A DNA stretch of 7,465 bases from an uncultured Collinsella sp. (GCA_902489515.1 CABUAL010000090.1:1-7465); one strand, 5' to 3'. Shown: positions 1-6,415, counted from the first letter of the stretch. Notes: a model not told the origin generated them from the letters alone. Numbers and translations are program-made.

Positions 1-1095
1 CGGCCGTGCAACGAGCCGACAGACGAACAGCTAGCGGCTTCCGTAATCCTAACGGGCGCCTCGGCGCTACGCATGATGCGCGCCGAACGCCGGCAGATGG
101 GCTACATAAGCTGGAAGGACCTCGATTCCGATGAAGAGCGCCGTGTGCTGCGCACGTCGTCGCCCTCGACCGAGGACATCTATCTTCCCGACTTGGTGCG
201 GATTGGGGCCGCAAGCGGCGAGGTGCAAGAAGATCTTTGCTTGCTGGTGGGATCTGCGGCGCAGCGCCGCCGCATGCCTGGCGTGGGCTGGTCCGTATGC
301 TCCGGGTTGCCCGCCGGCTCGATTCTAGAGGTGGAACCGGGGGTGTGCAGTCTATCTCCCGAGGCCCTTTGTGTTGTCGTCGCCCGCGAGGTCGGCTGTA
401 TCCAGGCATTTGCCCTGGCCCAGGAGCTGTGCTCTAAGATTTCGCTGAGTGATCGCGGGAAGTATCTGCCTCCCTACACCTCGCCCGTTACGAATAAGCT
501 TGCAAAGGACAAGGACCAGCCAGCAGACGTGGGCTACTTTGAGGTCGAGTCCGTGCTGACACCCGATTGCCTGGTAGATTACCTCGCGGCATGCAAGGGG
601 AATGTGGCCAAACAGCTGCTGCGCCTGTGTCCCTACCTGTCAGAAAATCTGCGCTCGCCCATGGAGTGCATCATGCTCGCTCTGTTTTCGCTTCCGTTTT
701 CCTATGGCGGATTTGCCTGCGGTCCCTTTAAGACCGACTACAAGATCGAGTTCGATGACCGTGCGCAGGCAATCTCGGGGATGCCGCATGCAGTTTGCGA
801 TGCGTATCAGGAAGCAGCCCAGTTTGACCTGGAATACAACGGTGAGCTGGGCCATTCCTCCCGGAGGGGACGTATCCATGATGAAAAACGCAACACGGGC
901 TTGATTACTATGGGAATCGAGGTCGCGACGGTTAACAACGAAATGCTCTGCGACATGGAAGCGATGGAAGCGCTCGCATGGCGCATCCACCAGCGCATGA
1001 GTAAGCGATATCGCAACCGTGTTGACGCTCGCAGAAAGAAACAAGAGGCGCTATTTAACACGTTGCGGGCGTGTTTTGGGCTTAAACCCGCCTAA
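1..1095 (+). CDS. AbiEi-like protein with PD-(D/E)XK-like C-terminal domain (5' partial)
   Basis: The reading frame is open from base 1, so the real start is probably left of the window. ATG codons at 73 and 76 exist, but the residues before them (ILTGASALR, about 46-72) resemble the 'G-x-SAL' stretch found early in AbiEi-type proteins and look coding. The visible part is about 364 residues, ending at TAA 1093. The C-terminal third carries a nuclease-like signature: D at 826, then EYNGELGH (832-855), a D/R pair (DEKR, about 880-891), and a G-I-E-V segment (about 913-924). This matches the actinobacterial pattern 'EyDG..H...d..R...l...G', related to Vsr/DUF559-like folds. Family members are usually called hypothetical or AbiEi-related. 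Whether it cuts DNA is unknown: the EYDG aspartate is Asn here, although D826 and E832 remain. No partner gene is visible. The C-terminus is basic. Confidence 0.7.
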   Translation, partial: RPCNEPTDEQLAASVILTGASALRMMRAERRQMGYISWKDLDSDEERRVLRTSSPSTEDIYLPDLVRIGAASGEVQEDLCLLVGSAAQRRRMPGVGWSVCSGLPAGSILEVEPGVCSLSPEALCVVVAREVGCIQAFALAQELCSKISLSDRGKYLPPYTSPVTNKLAKDKDQPADVGYFEVESVLTPDCLVDYLAACKGNVAKQLLRLCPYLSENLRSPMECIMLALFSLPFSYGGFACGPFKTDYKIEFDDRAQAISGMPHAVCDAYQEAAQFDLEYNGELGHSSRRGRIHDEKRNTGLITMGIEVATVNNEMLCDMEAMEALAWRIHQRMSKRYRNRVDARRKKQEALFNTLRACFGLKPA

Positions 1096-1129
1096 CAATG
1101 CTCTGAAACAGGGGGTTGGATATATGCTT

Positions 1130-1346
1130 TGGCCAAAATATAGCAAATATGAGTACTGCTACAAATTCAGTAACAGCAAAATCAGGGATTTTGGGACTGG
1201 AAGATGGCGTAAATTAGAAAATTATTAAACAAATGTGGAATATCCTGGCATCAATCTGACGTTATAGAGCGTGAAAACAGCTTGCAGAGCCAAAAACTCC
1301 TGCTACTAAATTGGTAACAGTACTCATATTTGCTATTTTTTGGCCA
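1130..1346. repeat. AT-rich element with 47-bp imperfect terminal inverted repeats (MITE-like)
   Basis: The left end (1130-1176) and the reverse complement of the right end (1300-1346) align over 47 bases without gaps, with 5 mismatches by eye. Both outer ends are TGGCCA, followed by an ATAGCAAATATGAGTACTG core. Each terminal repeat also holds its own small inverted motif, CTGCTAC-N7-GTAACAG (1156-1176 and 1300-1320). The interior (about 1177-1299) is AT-rich, unlike the GC-rich surroundings, and holds a further small hairpin (CAAAAT/ATTTTG near 1177-1193). There is no transposase and no obvious target-site duplication beside the TGGCCA ends. It could be a non-autonomous mobile element, a dispersed intergenic repeat, or two facing copies of a regulatory motif. 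The inverted repeat is directly visible; mobility is inference. Confidence 0.75.
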
Positions 1347-1467
1347 CGGCGCCCTAAGACGGGTGTGTTGGGGCTTTCCATAGGGGAGCGACGGGCTTAA
1401 TCAGAGCGCGTGCGGCCCGTCCTGACCTGCGAAATCTGTACTCGCGATGCGAATAACGCCCCTAACC

Positions 1468-1496
1468 TTAAACTTTAGCTTGAACTTAGCTATAAT
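1468..1496 (+). promoter_or_regulatory. Sigma-70-type promoter for the structured RNA / lipoprotein transcript
   Basis: A perfect TATAAT lies at 1491-1496, with TTAAAC at 1468-1473 as a moderate -35, giving 17-bp spacing. The predicted start is about 1502-1504, a few bases before the first helix strand of the RNA candidate (1507). The spacer contains an imperfect direct repeat (TTAAACTTTAGC at 1468-1479, TTGAACTTAGC at 1480-1490) that could be an operator, but this is speculative. The nearest protein start is about 340 bases further on, so the promoter most likely makes a long structured RNA or leader. Confidence 0.65.
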
Positions 1497-1501
1497 GCGC
1501 T

Positions 1502-1822
1502 ACGTTCCTGCCAGGCTGTGGTTGCGGACGGACGAAATGCCCGTCCTAGTCCAAGACAGACGCGGTCAAAGGGATCCACGTAAGCGACCGCGTGCGCGCG
1601 GCGCGATCATGGCGCGTCCTAGATGTAAGCCGCACCGTCCGTTCTACTTTCTTTGGGGCAATACCGCCTCGCGGGCGAGCGGGCCAGTCGTGAAGGTGGC
1701 TGCGGCCTCCCGAGCAAACACCCCGGTGCGCAAGTGTGGGGTCAAATACCAGGTCAGCTGGTGGGAACAACCTGATATTCCGCGCAACGCACGGATCGTA
1801 TACGACACAGAAGGCAGGGTAG
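1502..1822 (+). ncRNA. Structured noncoding RNA candidate (possibly raiA-motif-like)
   Basis: The two ends of this stretch pair. CCTGCC (1507-1512) pairs with GGCAGG (1813-1818), CTGTG (1516-1520) with CACAG (1806-1810), and GTTGCG (1521-1526) with CGCAAC (1783-1788), 17 Watson-Crick pairs in all. Inside are GGACG/CGTCC (1527-1531 with 1541-1545), ACGCGGTC/GACCGCGT (1560-1567 with 1586-1593), ACCCC/GGGGT (1720-1724 with 1738-1742), and a 10-bp helix with one mismatch (1745-1754 with 1770-1779). A promoter places transcription start at the 5' edge. The stretch is open in one frame, but the encoded peptide (R-, P- and W-rich, no domain) does not look like protein. It lies one gene upstream of hpf/raiA, and raiA-motif RNAs are known near such genes in Firmicutes and Actinobacteria, so that identity is my first guess. 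I cannot recall the consensus well enough to confirm it. It could instead be a leader controlling the lipoprotein. Confidence 0.6.
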
Positions 1823-1845
1823 TGGACATGGTGAGGGGCAGCTTG

Positions 1846-2853
1846 ATGTACGCGGCTCGGTTAGGTGCTGGGACCGCAGCGGTCATCGCCGTTTTGGGCC
1901 TGAGCGGATGCGCGTTCAACCCGCTGTCTACGTTCACGACTCCCACGATCGACCAGATCGAGTACGAGACCGTCACGCCGGCGGTGTCGGACGATGCCCT
2001 GGTCACTCCCGGAACCCTGACGGTCGCCCTCGATACTTCCGATGCGCCGCAGGCAATGCAGGGCGCCGACGGCGAGCTCACGGGATATGCGGTCGACGCC
2101 GCCCGCGCCCTCGCAAGCCGCATGGGCCTTAAGGTTGCCTTTGTCGATGCGTCCTCGGCAGGTTCCGCGCTCGGCGACAAAAAGGCCGATATCTTTATCG
2201 GCGAGATTAACTCCACGGACGGGGACATTAGCTCGCTCGGCACCTGCCTGTACGATGCCACTTCCGTGTTCGGTAAAACTAGCGATGGTGGGTCGCTAAG
2301 CGTTTCCACCGATACCCTTAACACGTCCACCCTGGGCGTTCAGATGTCCTCGGCCTCGCAGGAGGCGCTTGCTAAGCAGAGCATCACCGCCAACCAAAAG
2401 ACCTACTCCAACATCAACGAGTGCTTTGAGGCGCTCGAGTCCGGCGAGGTCGACTATGTGATCTGCGACTCCACGGCCGGCGGCTACCTTGCACGCCTGA
2501 TGAGCGAGGTCTCCTATGTCGGTGCGCTCGAGGCGCCCTCGACGCTTGGTGTTGCGGGTCTCTCGTCCAATGACGAACTGTGCCGTGCCGTGAGCGATGC
2601 CCTCGACGACATCACGGTCGACGGTACGCTCGAGGCAGTCCACTGCGTCTGGTATGGCAGGATGCCCTACGACCTCACCACTAAGACGGTTTCGGGCGCT
2701 AACGTGCAGCCGGGCGACTCTGAGTCCAGTGAGACCACGTCCTCCGGCAGCGAGTCCTCTGATTCCAACAATGAGACCGCATCCTCCGAGGACAAATCGT
2801 CCAGCCAGGAAGGCGCCATCACCGACGACGACATTAACAAACTCAATAGCTAG
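1846..2853 (+). CDS. Lipoprotein, family-3 extracellular solute-binding protein-like, with Ser-rich tail
   Basis: This encodes a predicted surface lipoprotein of 335 residues. The start at 1846 has GAGGGG (1833-1838) 7 bases upstream. ATG 1828 is a possible alternative that adds six residues but abuts the RNA helix. The signal peptide is R5, a hydrophobic run of about 6-19, and lipobox LSGC with Cys22 as the lipidation site. Residues about 55-270 look like the amino-acid-type periplasmic-binding fold: 'GTLTVALDTSDAP', 'GELTGYAVDAARALASRMGLKVAFVD' (in part), then 'KKADIFIGEI' and 'LESGEVDYVICDSTAG', which resemble the ligand-lobe segments of family-3 proteins. Residues 291-322 are Ser/Glu/Thr-rich low complexity and the end is acidic; typical family members stop before such a tail. 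No permease or ATPase gene is adjacent, so it may serve a distant transporter or act as a sensor or receptor. Ligand unknown. It could share the upstream promoter at 1491. Confidence 0.8.
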   Translation: MYAARLGAGTAAVIAVLGLSGCAFNPLSTFTTPTIDQIEYETVTPAVSDDALVTPGTLTVALDTSDAPQAMQGADGELTGYAVDAARALASRMGLKVAFVDASSAGSALGDKKADIFIGEINSTDGDISSLGTCLYDATSVFGKTSDGGSLSVSTDTLNTSTLGVQMSSASQEALAKQSITANQKTYSNINECFEALESGEVDYVICDSTAGGYLARLMSEVSYVGALEAPSTLGVAGLSSNDELCRAVSDALDDITVDGTLEAVHCVWYGRMPYDLTTKTVSGANVQPGDSESSETTSSGSESSDSNNETASSEDKSSSQEGAITDDDINKLNS

Positions 2854-2867
2854 TTATTGCTAGGGGT

Positions 2868-2896
2868 GGTGTCTCCTATACGTTGGAAAGGACACC
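2868..2896 (+). other. Hairpin downstream of the lipoprotein gene
   Basis: GGTGTC (2868-2873) pairs with GACACC (2891-2896), with an inner TCC/GGA extension (2874-2876 with 2885-2887). It lies between the lipoprotein stop and the strong terminator and has no T-run of its own. It may stabilise the mRNA 3' end. Function unknown. Confidence 0.4.
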
Positions 2897-2919
2897 TCTT
2901 CACGGTTTCAACACGCACT

Positions 2920-2953
2920 GCCGGGCTTCCCCGATGGGGGAGCCCGGCTTTTT
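2920..2953 (+). terminator. Rho-independent terminator after the lipoprotein gene
   Basis: A stem of 13 pairs (8 perfect pairs GCCGGGCT/AGCCCGGC, then one wobble and four C-G pairs) closes a GAT loop and is followed by TTTTT (2949-2953). It should end the RNA/lipoprotein transcript and separate it from hpf/raiA. Confidence 0.92.
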
Positions 2954-3025
2954 CATCCCAATAAAACCAGCAGGTCAAAGCCAATTTTCTGGACCAAATA
3001 CAAAGCCGTTGGCCCCCTCCTATAG

Positions 3026-3049
3026 CGCACTTTGCCACAGAAAAGTGCG
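3026..3049. repeat. Perfect 8-bp inverted repeat upstream of hpf/raiA
   Basis: CGCACTTT (3026-3033) and AAAGTGCG (3042-3049) are perfect complements around an 8-base loop, GCCACAGA. It sits about 120 bases upstream of the hpf/raiA start in a gap that otherwise shows no clear protein gene. There is no T-run after it on the + strand, so it is not a normal terminator. It could be an operator, a 5'-leader hairpin, or part of a dispersed intergenic repeat. I found no convincing -10/-35 pair in 2954-3170, so the hpf promoter stays unplaced. Confidence 0.45.
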
Positions 3050-3170
3050 AGACTTCGGTATGCGGTATCAAGCAATCGTTATTCGGGTCTTTAGGAATCC
3101 GCGTGATTAAATGCACGGCAATGGGTACATAGCCAGTACAGTAAGTCCCCGAGGCAGATTGGAGCCACGT

Positions 3171-3755
3171 ATGGATATCAAGGTTTCTGGACGCAAGACG
3201 ACGGTAACCGATGCTCTGCGTGCGCATGTGGATGAGAAGATCGGCGAGGCGCTCAAGGTTTTCGATATCGAGCCCATGACGGTCGACGTTGTACTTCGCT
3301 ATGAGAAGAACCCCTCGAACCCCAACCCGGCAATCGTCGAGGTTACGGTTCGTGCCCGCGGTTCGGTGATTCGCGTTGCCGAGCACGGTGCAGATATGTA
3401 CGCCGCCATTGACCTCTCCGCCGATAAGGTCACCCGCCAGCTGCGCAAGTTCAAGACCAAGGTCGTGGACAACCGCCAGGGCGGTGCCAGCGCCGCGGAT
3501 GTCGCACCGGTCGAGCGCGTTGAGGATCTGGCCGACCTGCTGCTGCCCGAGGAAGAGGACGACCTGCTCGTCCGCGAGAAGGTTATCGACGTCACCCCGA
3601 TGACTGAGGAGCAGGCGCTGGTGCAGACCGATCTGCTGGGCCACGACTTCTACGTGTTCGAGAACGCGACGACCGGTCTCATCAATGTGGTGTATCACCG
3701 TAAGAATGGTGGATATGGCATCATCAAGCCCCGAATCGAAACACTTGACGAGTAA
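3171..3755 (+). CDS. hpf: Long-form ribosome hibernation promoting factor (HPF/RaiA/YfiA family)
   Basis: This is a cytoplasmic protein of 194 residues, usual for the long form. In this family the N-terminal domain binds the 30S decoding region and the C-terminal domain joins two ribosomes into inactive 100S dimers during slow growth or stress. Residues 1-100 form the beta-alpha-beta-alpha RNA-binding domain: start MDIKVSGRKT, 'VTDALRAHVDEKI', 'DMYAAIDLSADKVTRQLRKFK'. Residues 101-134 are an acidic linker rich in Ala, Val, Glu and Asp. Residues 135-187 are the dimerisation domain, with 'LLGHDFYVFENATTGLINVVYHRKNG' (in part) and 'GYGIIKP', very close to the family consensus. I chose ATG 3171 because GGAG (3161-3164) is 6 bases upstream and the protein then begins exactly where homologs do. 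The in-frame ATG 3111 adds 20 residues of no recognisable kind. It is alone between two terminators. Confidence 0.95.
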   Translation: MDIKVSGRKTTVTDALRAHVDEKIGEALKVFDIEPMTVDVVLRYEKNPSNPNPAIVEVTVRARGSVIRVAEHGADMYAAIDLSADKVTRQLRKFKTKVVDNRQGGASAADVAPVERVEDLADLLLPEEEDDLLVREKVIDVTPMTEEQALVQTDLLGHDFYVFENATTGLINVVYHRKNGGYGIIKPRIETLDE

Positions 3756-3760
3756 AATAC

Positions 3761-3780
3761 GTTAACTTGCATGAGTTAAC
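3761..3780. repeat. Perfect 7-bp inverted repeat just after hpf
   Basis: GTTAACT (3761-3767) and AGTTAAC (3774-3780) flank TGCATG, itself a 6-base palindrome, so all 20 bases are self-complementary. It starts 5 bases after the hpf stop and ends 4 bases before the terminator stem. It could be the first of two tandem 3'-end hairpins or a dyad for a DNA-binding protein acting on the DegV gene. Confidence 0.55.
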
Positions 3781-3784
3781 GGTT

Positions 3785-3816
3785 GGCGGCCATCCCATGC
3801 GGGTGGCCGCCTTTTT
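3785..3816 (+). terminator. Rho-independent terminator after hpf
   Basis: GGCGGCCA pairs with TGGCCGCC, and CCC with GGG inside across a single bulged T, closing a four-base loop ATGC. TTTTT follows at 3812-3816. It lies between hpf and the DegV gene, whose ribosome-binding site begins 5 bases further on, so some read-through into DegV is possible. Confidence 0.9.
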
Positions 3817-3834
3817 ACGTAAGGAGTCGCTTTG

Positions 3835-4788
3835 ATGGACAAGGCCGCATCCGCCGGTCATTCGGACCGTTGCCGCATCGTCGTCGATACCTGCTGCGAC
3901 TTTAGCCCCGAGGTCGCCGCGAACCTCGATGTCGATATCTTGGGCTTCCCCTTTATCATCGATGGCGAGGAGCGTACGGACGACATCTGGTCGAGCATGA
4001 GCCCTAAGGAGTTCTACGACCGCATGCGCGCCGGTGCCCGCGTGTCCACCTCGGCTGTGTCGCTCGGTCGCTATATTGAGTTCTTTACCGAGTGCGCCAA
4101 AGAGGGTACGCCCACGGTCTACCTGTGCTTTACCTCGGCGCTGTCGTCGAGCTACAACTCCGCGTGCCAGGCGGCGGATGCCGTGCGCGCCGAGTATCCC
4201 AACTTTGAACTCTACGTGGTCGACAACGCTCTGCCCTGCGCGACCGGCGCGCTCTTGGCGCTCGAGGCCGTGCGCCAGCGTTCGGCGGGACTGACCGCCA
4301 AGCAGCTGGTCGACTGGGCAAACGAGGCCAAGACTTATGTCCACGGCTACTTTACGCTCGAGAGCTTTGACGCGCTGGCTGCCGGCGGCCGCATTCCGCC
4401 CGCGGCGGCGCAGCTCACGGCAAAGCTCGATGTCAAGCCCGAGCTCTCCTACGACCTGGCCGGCTCGCTGTCGCTGATTGGCGTCAACCGCGGCCGCAAG
4501 AAGGCGCTCAAGTCCATCCTCAAGTCGTTCCGCGAGAACTACGTGCCCGATCGCACCATGCCCATCGCCATCATGACGGCCGATGCCGAGAAGGACGGCG
4601 ACTGGCTCGAGGCCGCCATCCGCAAGGAGGAGGGCTGCGCCGACGTCACGATCATTCGCAGCTCCGTGGGCCCCACCATCGGCTCGCACGTGGGCCCCGG
4701 CATGGTGGCTTGCGCGTTTTGGGGCAAGAACCGTGCCGAGAAAGCCTCGCTTTCCGACCGCATCGCCCGCCGTGTGCGCGGTCAGTAG
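3835..4788 (+). CDS. DegV-family fatty-acid-binding protein (FakB-like)
   Basis: This has 317 residues; DegV proteins are usually about 280-300. Family members bind a fatty acid in a deep pocket and, as FakB, present it to the kinase FakA, giving acyl-phosphate for phospholipid synthesis. Family landmarks in order: 'RIVVDTCCDFSPE' (14-26), the 'PKEFYDRMRAG' helix (57-67), TSAVS at 72-76 (the 'TSqPs' ligand-contact motif), 'LSSSYNSA' at 103-110 (the 'lSGTYqsA' motif), GGRI at 184-187, 'RGRKKA' at 219-224, and 'IGSHVGPG' at 282-289, whose His/Gly end lines the carboxylate site in known structures. ATG 3835 was chosen because AAGGAG (3821-3826) lies 8 bases upstream; a TTG at 3832 directly precedes it. 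No FakA gene is in the window. The usual Gly-Thr of 'SGTY' is Ser-Ser here. Which fatty acid it prefers cannot be told. Confidence 0.9.
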   Translation: MDKAASAGHSDRCRIVVDTCCDFSPEVAANLDVDILGFPFIIDGEERTDDIWSSMSPKEFYDRMRAGARVSTSAVSLGRYIEFFTECAKEGTPTVYLCFTSALSSSYNSACQAADAVRAEYPNFELYVVDNALPCATGALLALEAVRQRSAGLTAKQLVDWANEAKTYVHGYFTLESFDALAAGGRIPPAAAQLTAKLDVKPELSYDLAGSLSLIGVNRGRKKALKSILKSFRENYVPDRTMPIAIMTADAEKDGDWLEAAIRKEEGCADVTIIRSSVGPTIGSHVGPGMVACAFWGKNRAEKASLSDRIARRVRGQ

Positions 4789-4886
4789 GCAAGTAACGCG
4801 GCCGTAATCGATCCCAGCTCACTGCCCAAACGCTGGCATCGAGTATTCAACCTGGTAACAACACCCAACCCAAAAGGAAAGGTTTC

Positions 4887-5966
4887 ATGGCAAACAAGCT
4901 CTCCGTCGCATTTATCGGCACCGGAATTATGGGTGCCCCCATCGCCGGCCACATTCTGGACGCTGGCTATCCCGTCACGGTCAACAACCGCACCAAGTCC
5001 AAGGCTGCAGCGCTCGTTGAGCGCGGTGCCGTCTGGGCCGATACGCCGGCAGATGCCGTGGCGAACGCCGATGTCGTCTTTACCATGGTGGGCTATCCCT
5101 CCGAGGTCGAGGAGCTATACCTGGCGGGCGACGGTCTGCTCGCGTGCACTAAGCCCGGCGCGGTCCTGATCGACCTTACCACGAGCTCGCCCGAGCTGGC
5201 GCGCGACATTGCCGAGGCCGCCCAGGTTTCCGGCCGCATGGCGTTTGACTGCCCCGTCACCGGCGGTGAGTCGGGAGCTATCGCCGGCACGCTCACGGCT
5301 ATCGTGGGCGCCACCGAGAACGACATCGCGCCGGTCCGCGACATCCTTGCCACCTTTGCGGCCAACATCTGCTGCTTCGACGGCGCCGGCAAGGGCCAGG
5401 CTGCCAAGCTCGCCAACCAGGTGTCGCTGGGCGCCTGCATGGTCGGCATGGCAGACGCCATGGCATTTGCCGAGCTGAGCGGCCTTGACCTGGAGAAGAC
5501 CCGTCAGATGATCCTGGGCGGTACCGGCAAGTCCGGCGCCATGGAGAGCCTGGCTCCCAAGGCGCTCGACGGCGACTACAAGCCCGGCTTTATGGTCGAG
5601 CACTTCATTAAGGACCTGCGCTTGGCGCTCGCCTATGCCGACGACCGCGAGCTTGCGCTGCCCGGCGCCGACGTGGCCTTTACGCTCTACGATATGCTCG
5701 ACGCCATCGGTGGTGCCAAGCTGGGCACCCAGGCCATCACGGTTCTCTATAAGGAGGAGGCCGACGCCATCGCCGCCGGTCTGGACTGGTCGCAGTATCG
5801 TCCCGAGGAGCATGGCGCTCACGAGGAAGGCTGCGGTTGCGGCGAGCATGACGACGATCACGAGTGCGGTTGTGGCCACCACCATGGCGAGGACCACGAG
5901 TGCTGCGGCGGCTACGGCCATGACGATGGCCACGAGTGCTGCTGCGGCCACCATCACGGGGAGTAG
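4887..5966 (+). CDS. 3-hydroxyisobutyrate dehydrogenase-family NAD(P) oxidoreductase with His/Cys-rich C-terminal tail
   Basis: This is a beta-hydroxyacid dehydrogenase of 359 residues: about 305 match the family (usually about 290-300) and about 50 are an extra tail. The N-terminal Rossmann domain has GTGIMG at 11-16 (GxGxMG), with Asn-Asn-Arg at 33-35 after the second strand, where NADP-using members often carry Asn-Arg. DCPVTGG (121-127) is the substrate-loop motif. The catalytic lysine is K174 in '[11 protein letters not shown]', and K242 in 'IKDLRLAL' is the second conserved Lys-Asp. These residues are intact, so it is probably active on a short 3-hydroxyacid such as 3-hydroxyisobutyrate, tartronate semialdehyde or succinic semialdehyde. 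The substrate cannot be assigned. Residues 309-359 hold 13 His and 9 Cys in a 12-residue period, suggesting metal binding or storage. AAAGGAAAGG upstream (about 4873-4882) is the ribosome-binding site. The 98-base gap before it shows no clear terminator. Confidence 0.9.
   Translation: MANKLSVAFIGTGIMGAPIAGHILDAGYPVTVNNRTKSKAAALVERGAVWADTPADAVANADVVFTMVGYPSEVEELYLAGDGLLACTKPGAVLIDLTTSSPELARDIAEAAQVSGRMAFDCPVTGGESGAIAGTLTAIVGATENDIAPVRDILATFAANICCFDGAGKGQAAKLANQVSLGACMVGMADAMAFAELSGLDLEKTRQMILGGTGKSGAMESLAPKALDGDYKPGFMVEHFIKDLRLALAYADDRELALPGADVAFTLYDMLDAIGGAKLGTQAITVLYKEEADAIAAGLDWSQYRPEEHGAHEEGCGCGEHDDDHECGCGHHHGEDHECCGGYGHDDGHECCCGHHHGE
5820..5963 (+). repeat. Degenerate 36-bp tandem repeat encoding the His/Cys tail
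   Basis: CACGAG recurs at 5820, 5859, 5895 and 5931 (spacing 39, 36, 36), and the last three copies read CACGAGTGC. The encoded units begin at H312, H325, H337 and H349. The second and fourth read [12 protein letters not shown]; the third is diverged ([11 protein letters not shown]). The repeat stays in frame and runs up to the stop codon, so it probably grew by in-frame duplication. Confidence 0.8.
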
Positions 5967-5971
5967 CGCCC

Positions 5972-6400
5972 ATGAGCTGGACGTTCGTGGTGCTTGCGCT
6001 GGTGCTCTTTCTCTTCGCGATCTACATCGGCTTTTTGTGCGGCCAGTGGGCGTGCGAAAAGCGCGTCATCACCAAGCGCGACTACTGGATTGCCAACTTT
6101 GCGGGAGCGGCGGCAGTCGTCCTGCTGACCTGGGTGTTCTCGCTGTTCCCGCTGGTGCAGTTTGCGCCGATCGGCTGGCTCGGCGGTTTTATCGCCGGCC
6201 TTAAGATGAGCTTTGGCGAGTCCGTCGGTCCGTGGCGCAAGCACGACGAGGTCTTTAACGTCAACAAGGCGCACCGCGCCGCCGCCGACGCGGGCGATGC
6301 CGAGGAACGCCGCCGTGCGCGTCGCAATGGCGCTGCCGACCGACAGCTCATCTCGGTCACCGATGACAGCAAGGGTGCTGGCAAGCACGCTAAGAAATAG
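5972..6400 (+). CDS. Small membrane protein of unknown function
   Basis: This encodes a 142-residue predicted inner-membrane protein that I do not recognise as a named family. Hydrophobic segments lie at about 4-25 (start [15 protein letters not shown]), about 39-61 ('[19 protein letters not shown]') and a shorter one at about 64-80 ('[17 protein letters not shown]'). Basic residues ([10 protein letters not shown], 29-38) lie between the first two. The remaining 60 residues are hydrophilic and charge-rich (AEERRRARR near 110-118; KGAGKHAKK at the end), probably a cytosolic tail. The start at 5972 is supported by GGGGAG (5959-5964) 7 bases upstream, overlapping the stop of the dehydrogenase gene. 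That, plus a 5-base intergenic gap, argues for translational coupling. The next gene follows after 15 bases. It may anchor a complex or scaffold, but nothing in the sequence proves a role. Confidence 0.8.
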   Translation: MSWTFVVLALVLFLFAIYIGFLCGQWACEKRVITKRDYWIANFAGAAAVVLLTWVFSLFPLVQFAPIGWLGGFIAGLKMSFGESVGPWRKHDEVFNVNKAHRAAADAGDAEERRRARRNGAADRQLISVTDDSKGAGKHAKK

Positions 6401-6415
6401 TAAAAAGAGGTAACT

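Noticed and set aside
1057..1077. Terminator overlapping the end of gene 1 (AACACG/CGTGTT with TTTT).
   Set aside because: The stem is only 6 bp and lies inside the coding end, with a short T-run. Too weak to claim.
1019..1228. Short open frame starting inside gene 1 and running into the inverted-repeat element.
   Set aside because: It overlaps the end of gene 1, has no clear ribosome-binding site, and half of it lies in the repeat.
1120..1356. Target-site duplication around the inverted-repeat element.
   Set aside because: The flanks (TATATGCTT on the left, CGGCGCCC on the right) do not match.
1502..1822. RNase P RNA or tmRNA for the structured region.
   Set aside because: ACAGAA occurs near the 3' end, but the RNase P GGAAAGTC box is missing. 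There is also no tRNA-like T-arm or CCA end as in tmRNA.
1447..1827. N-terminal extension of the lipoprotein (127 residues).
   Set aside because: It places the lipobox 155 residues in, has no domain or normal composition, and coincides with a region of strong RNA pairing and a promoter.
3111..3170. Upstream ATG for hpf.
   Set aside because: The extra 20 residues are unlike the family, and ATG 3171 has GGAG at ideal spacing and the family's usual beginning.
5859..5963. CRISPR-like repeats.
   Set aside because: The 36-bp period has no spacers and is in frame with a His/Cys-rich protein tail.
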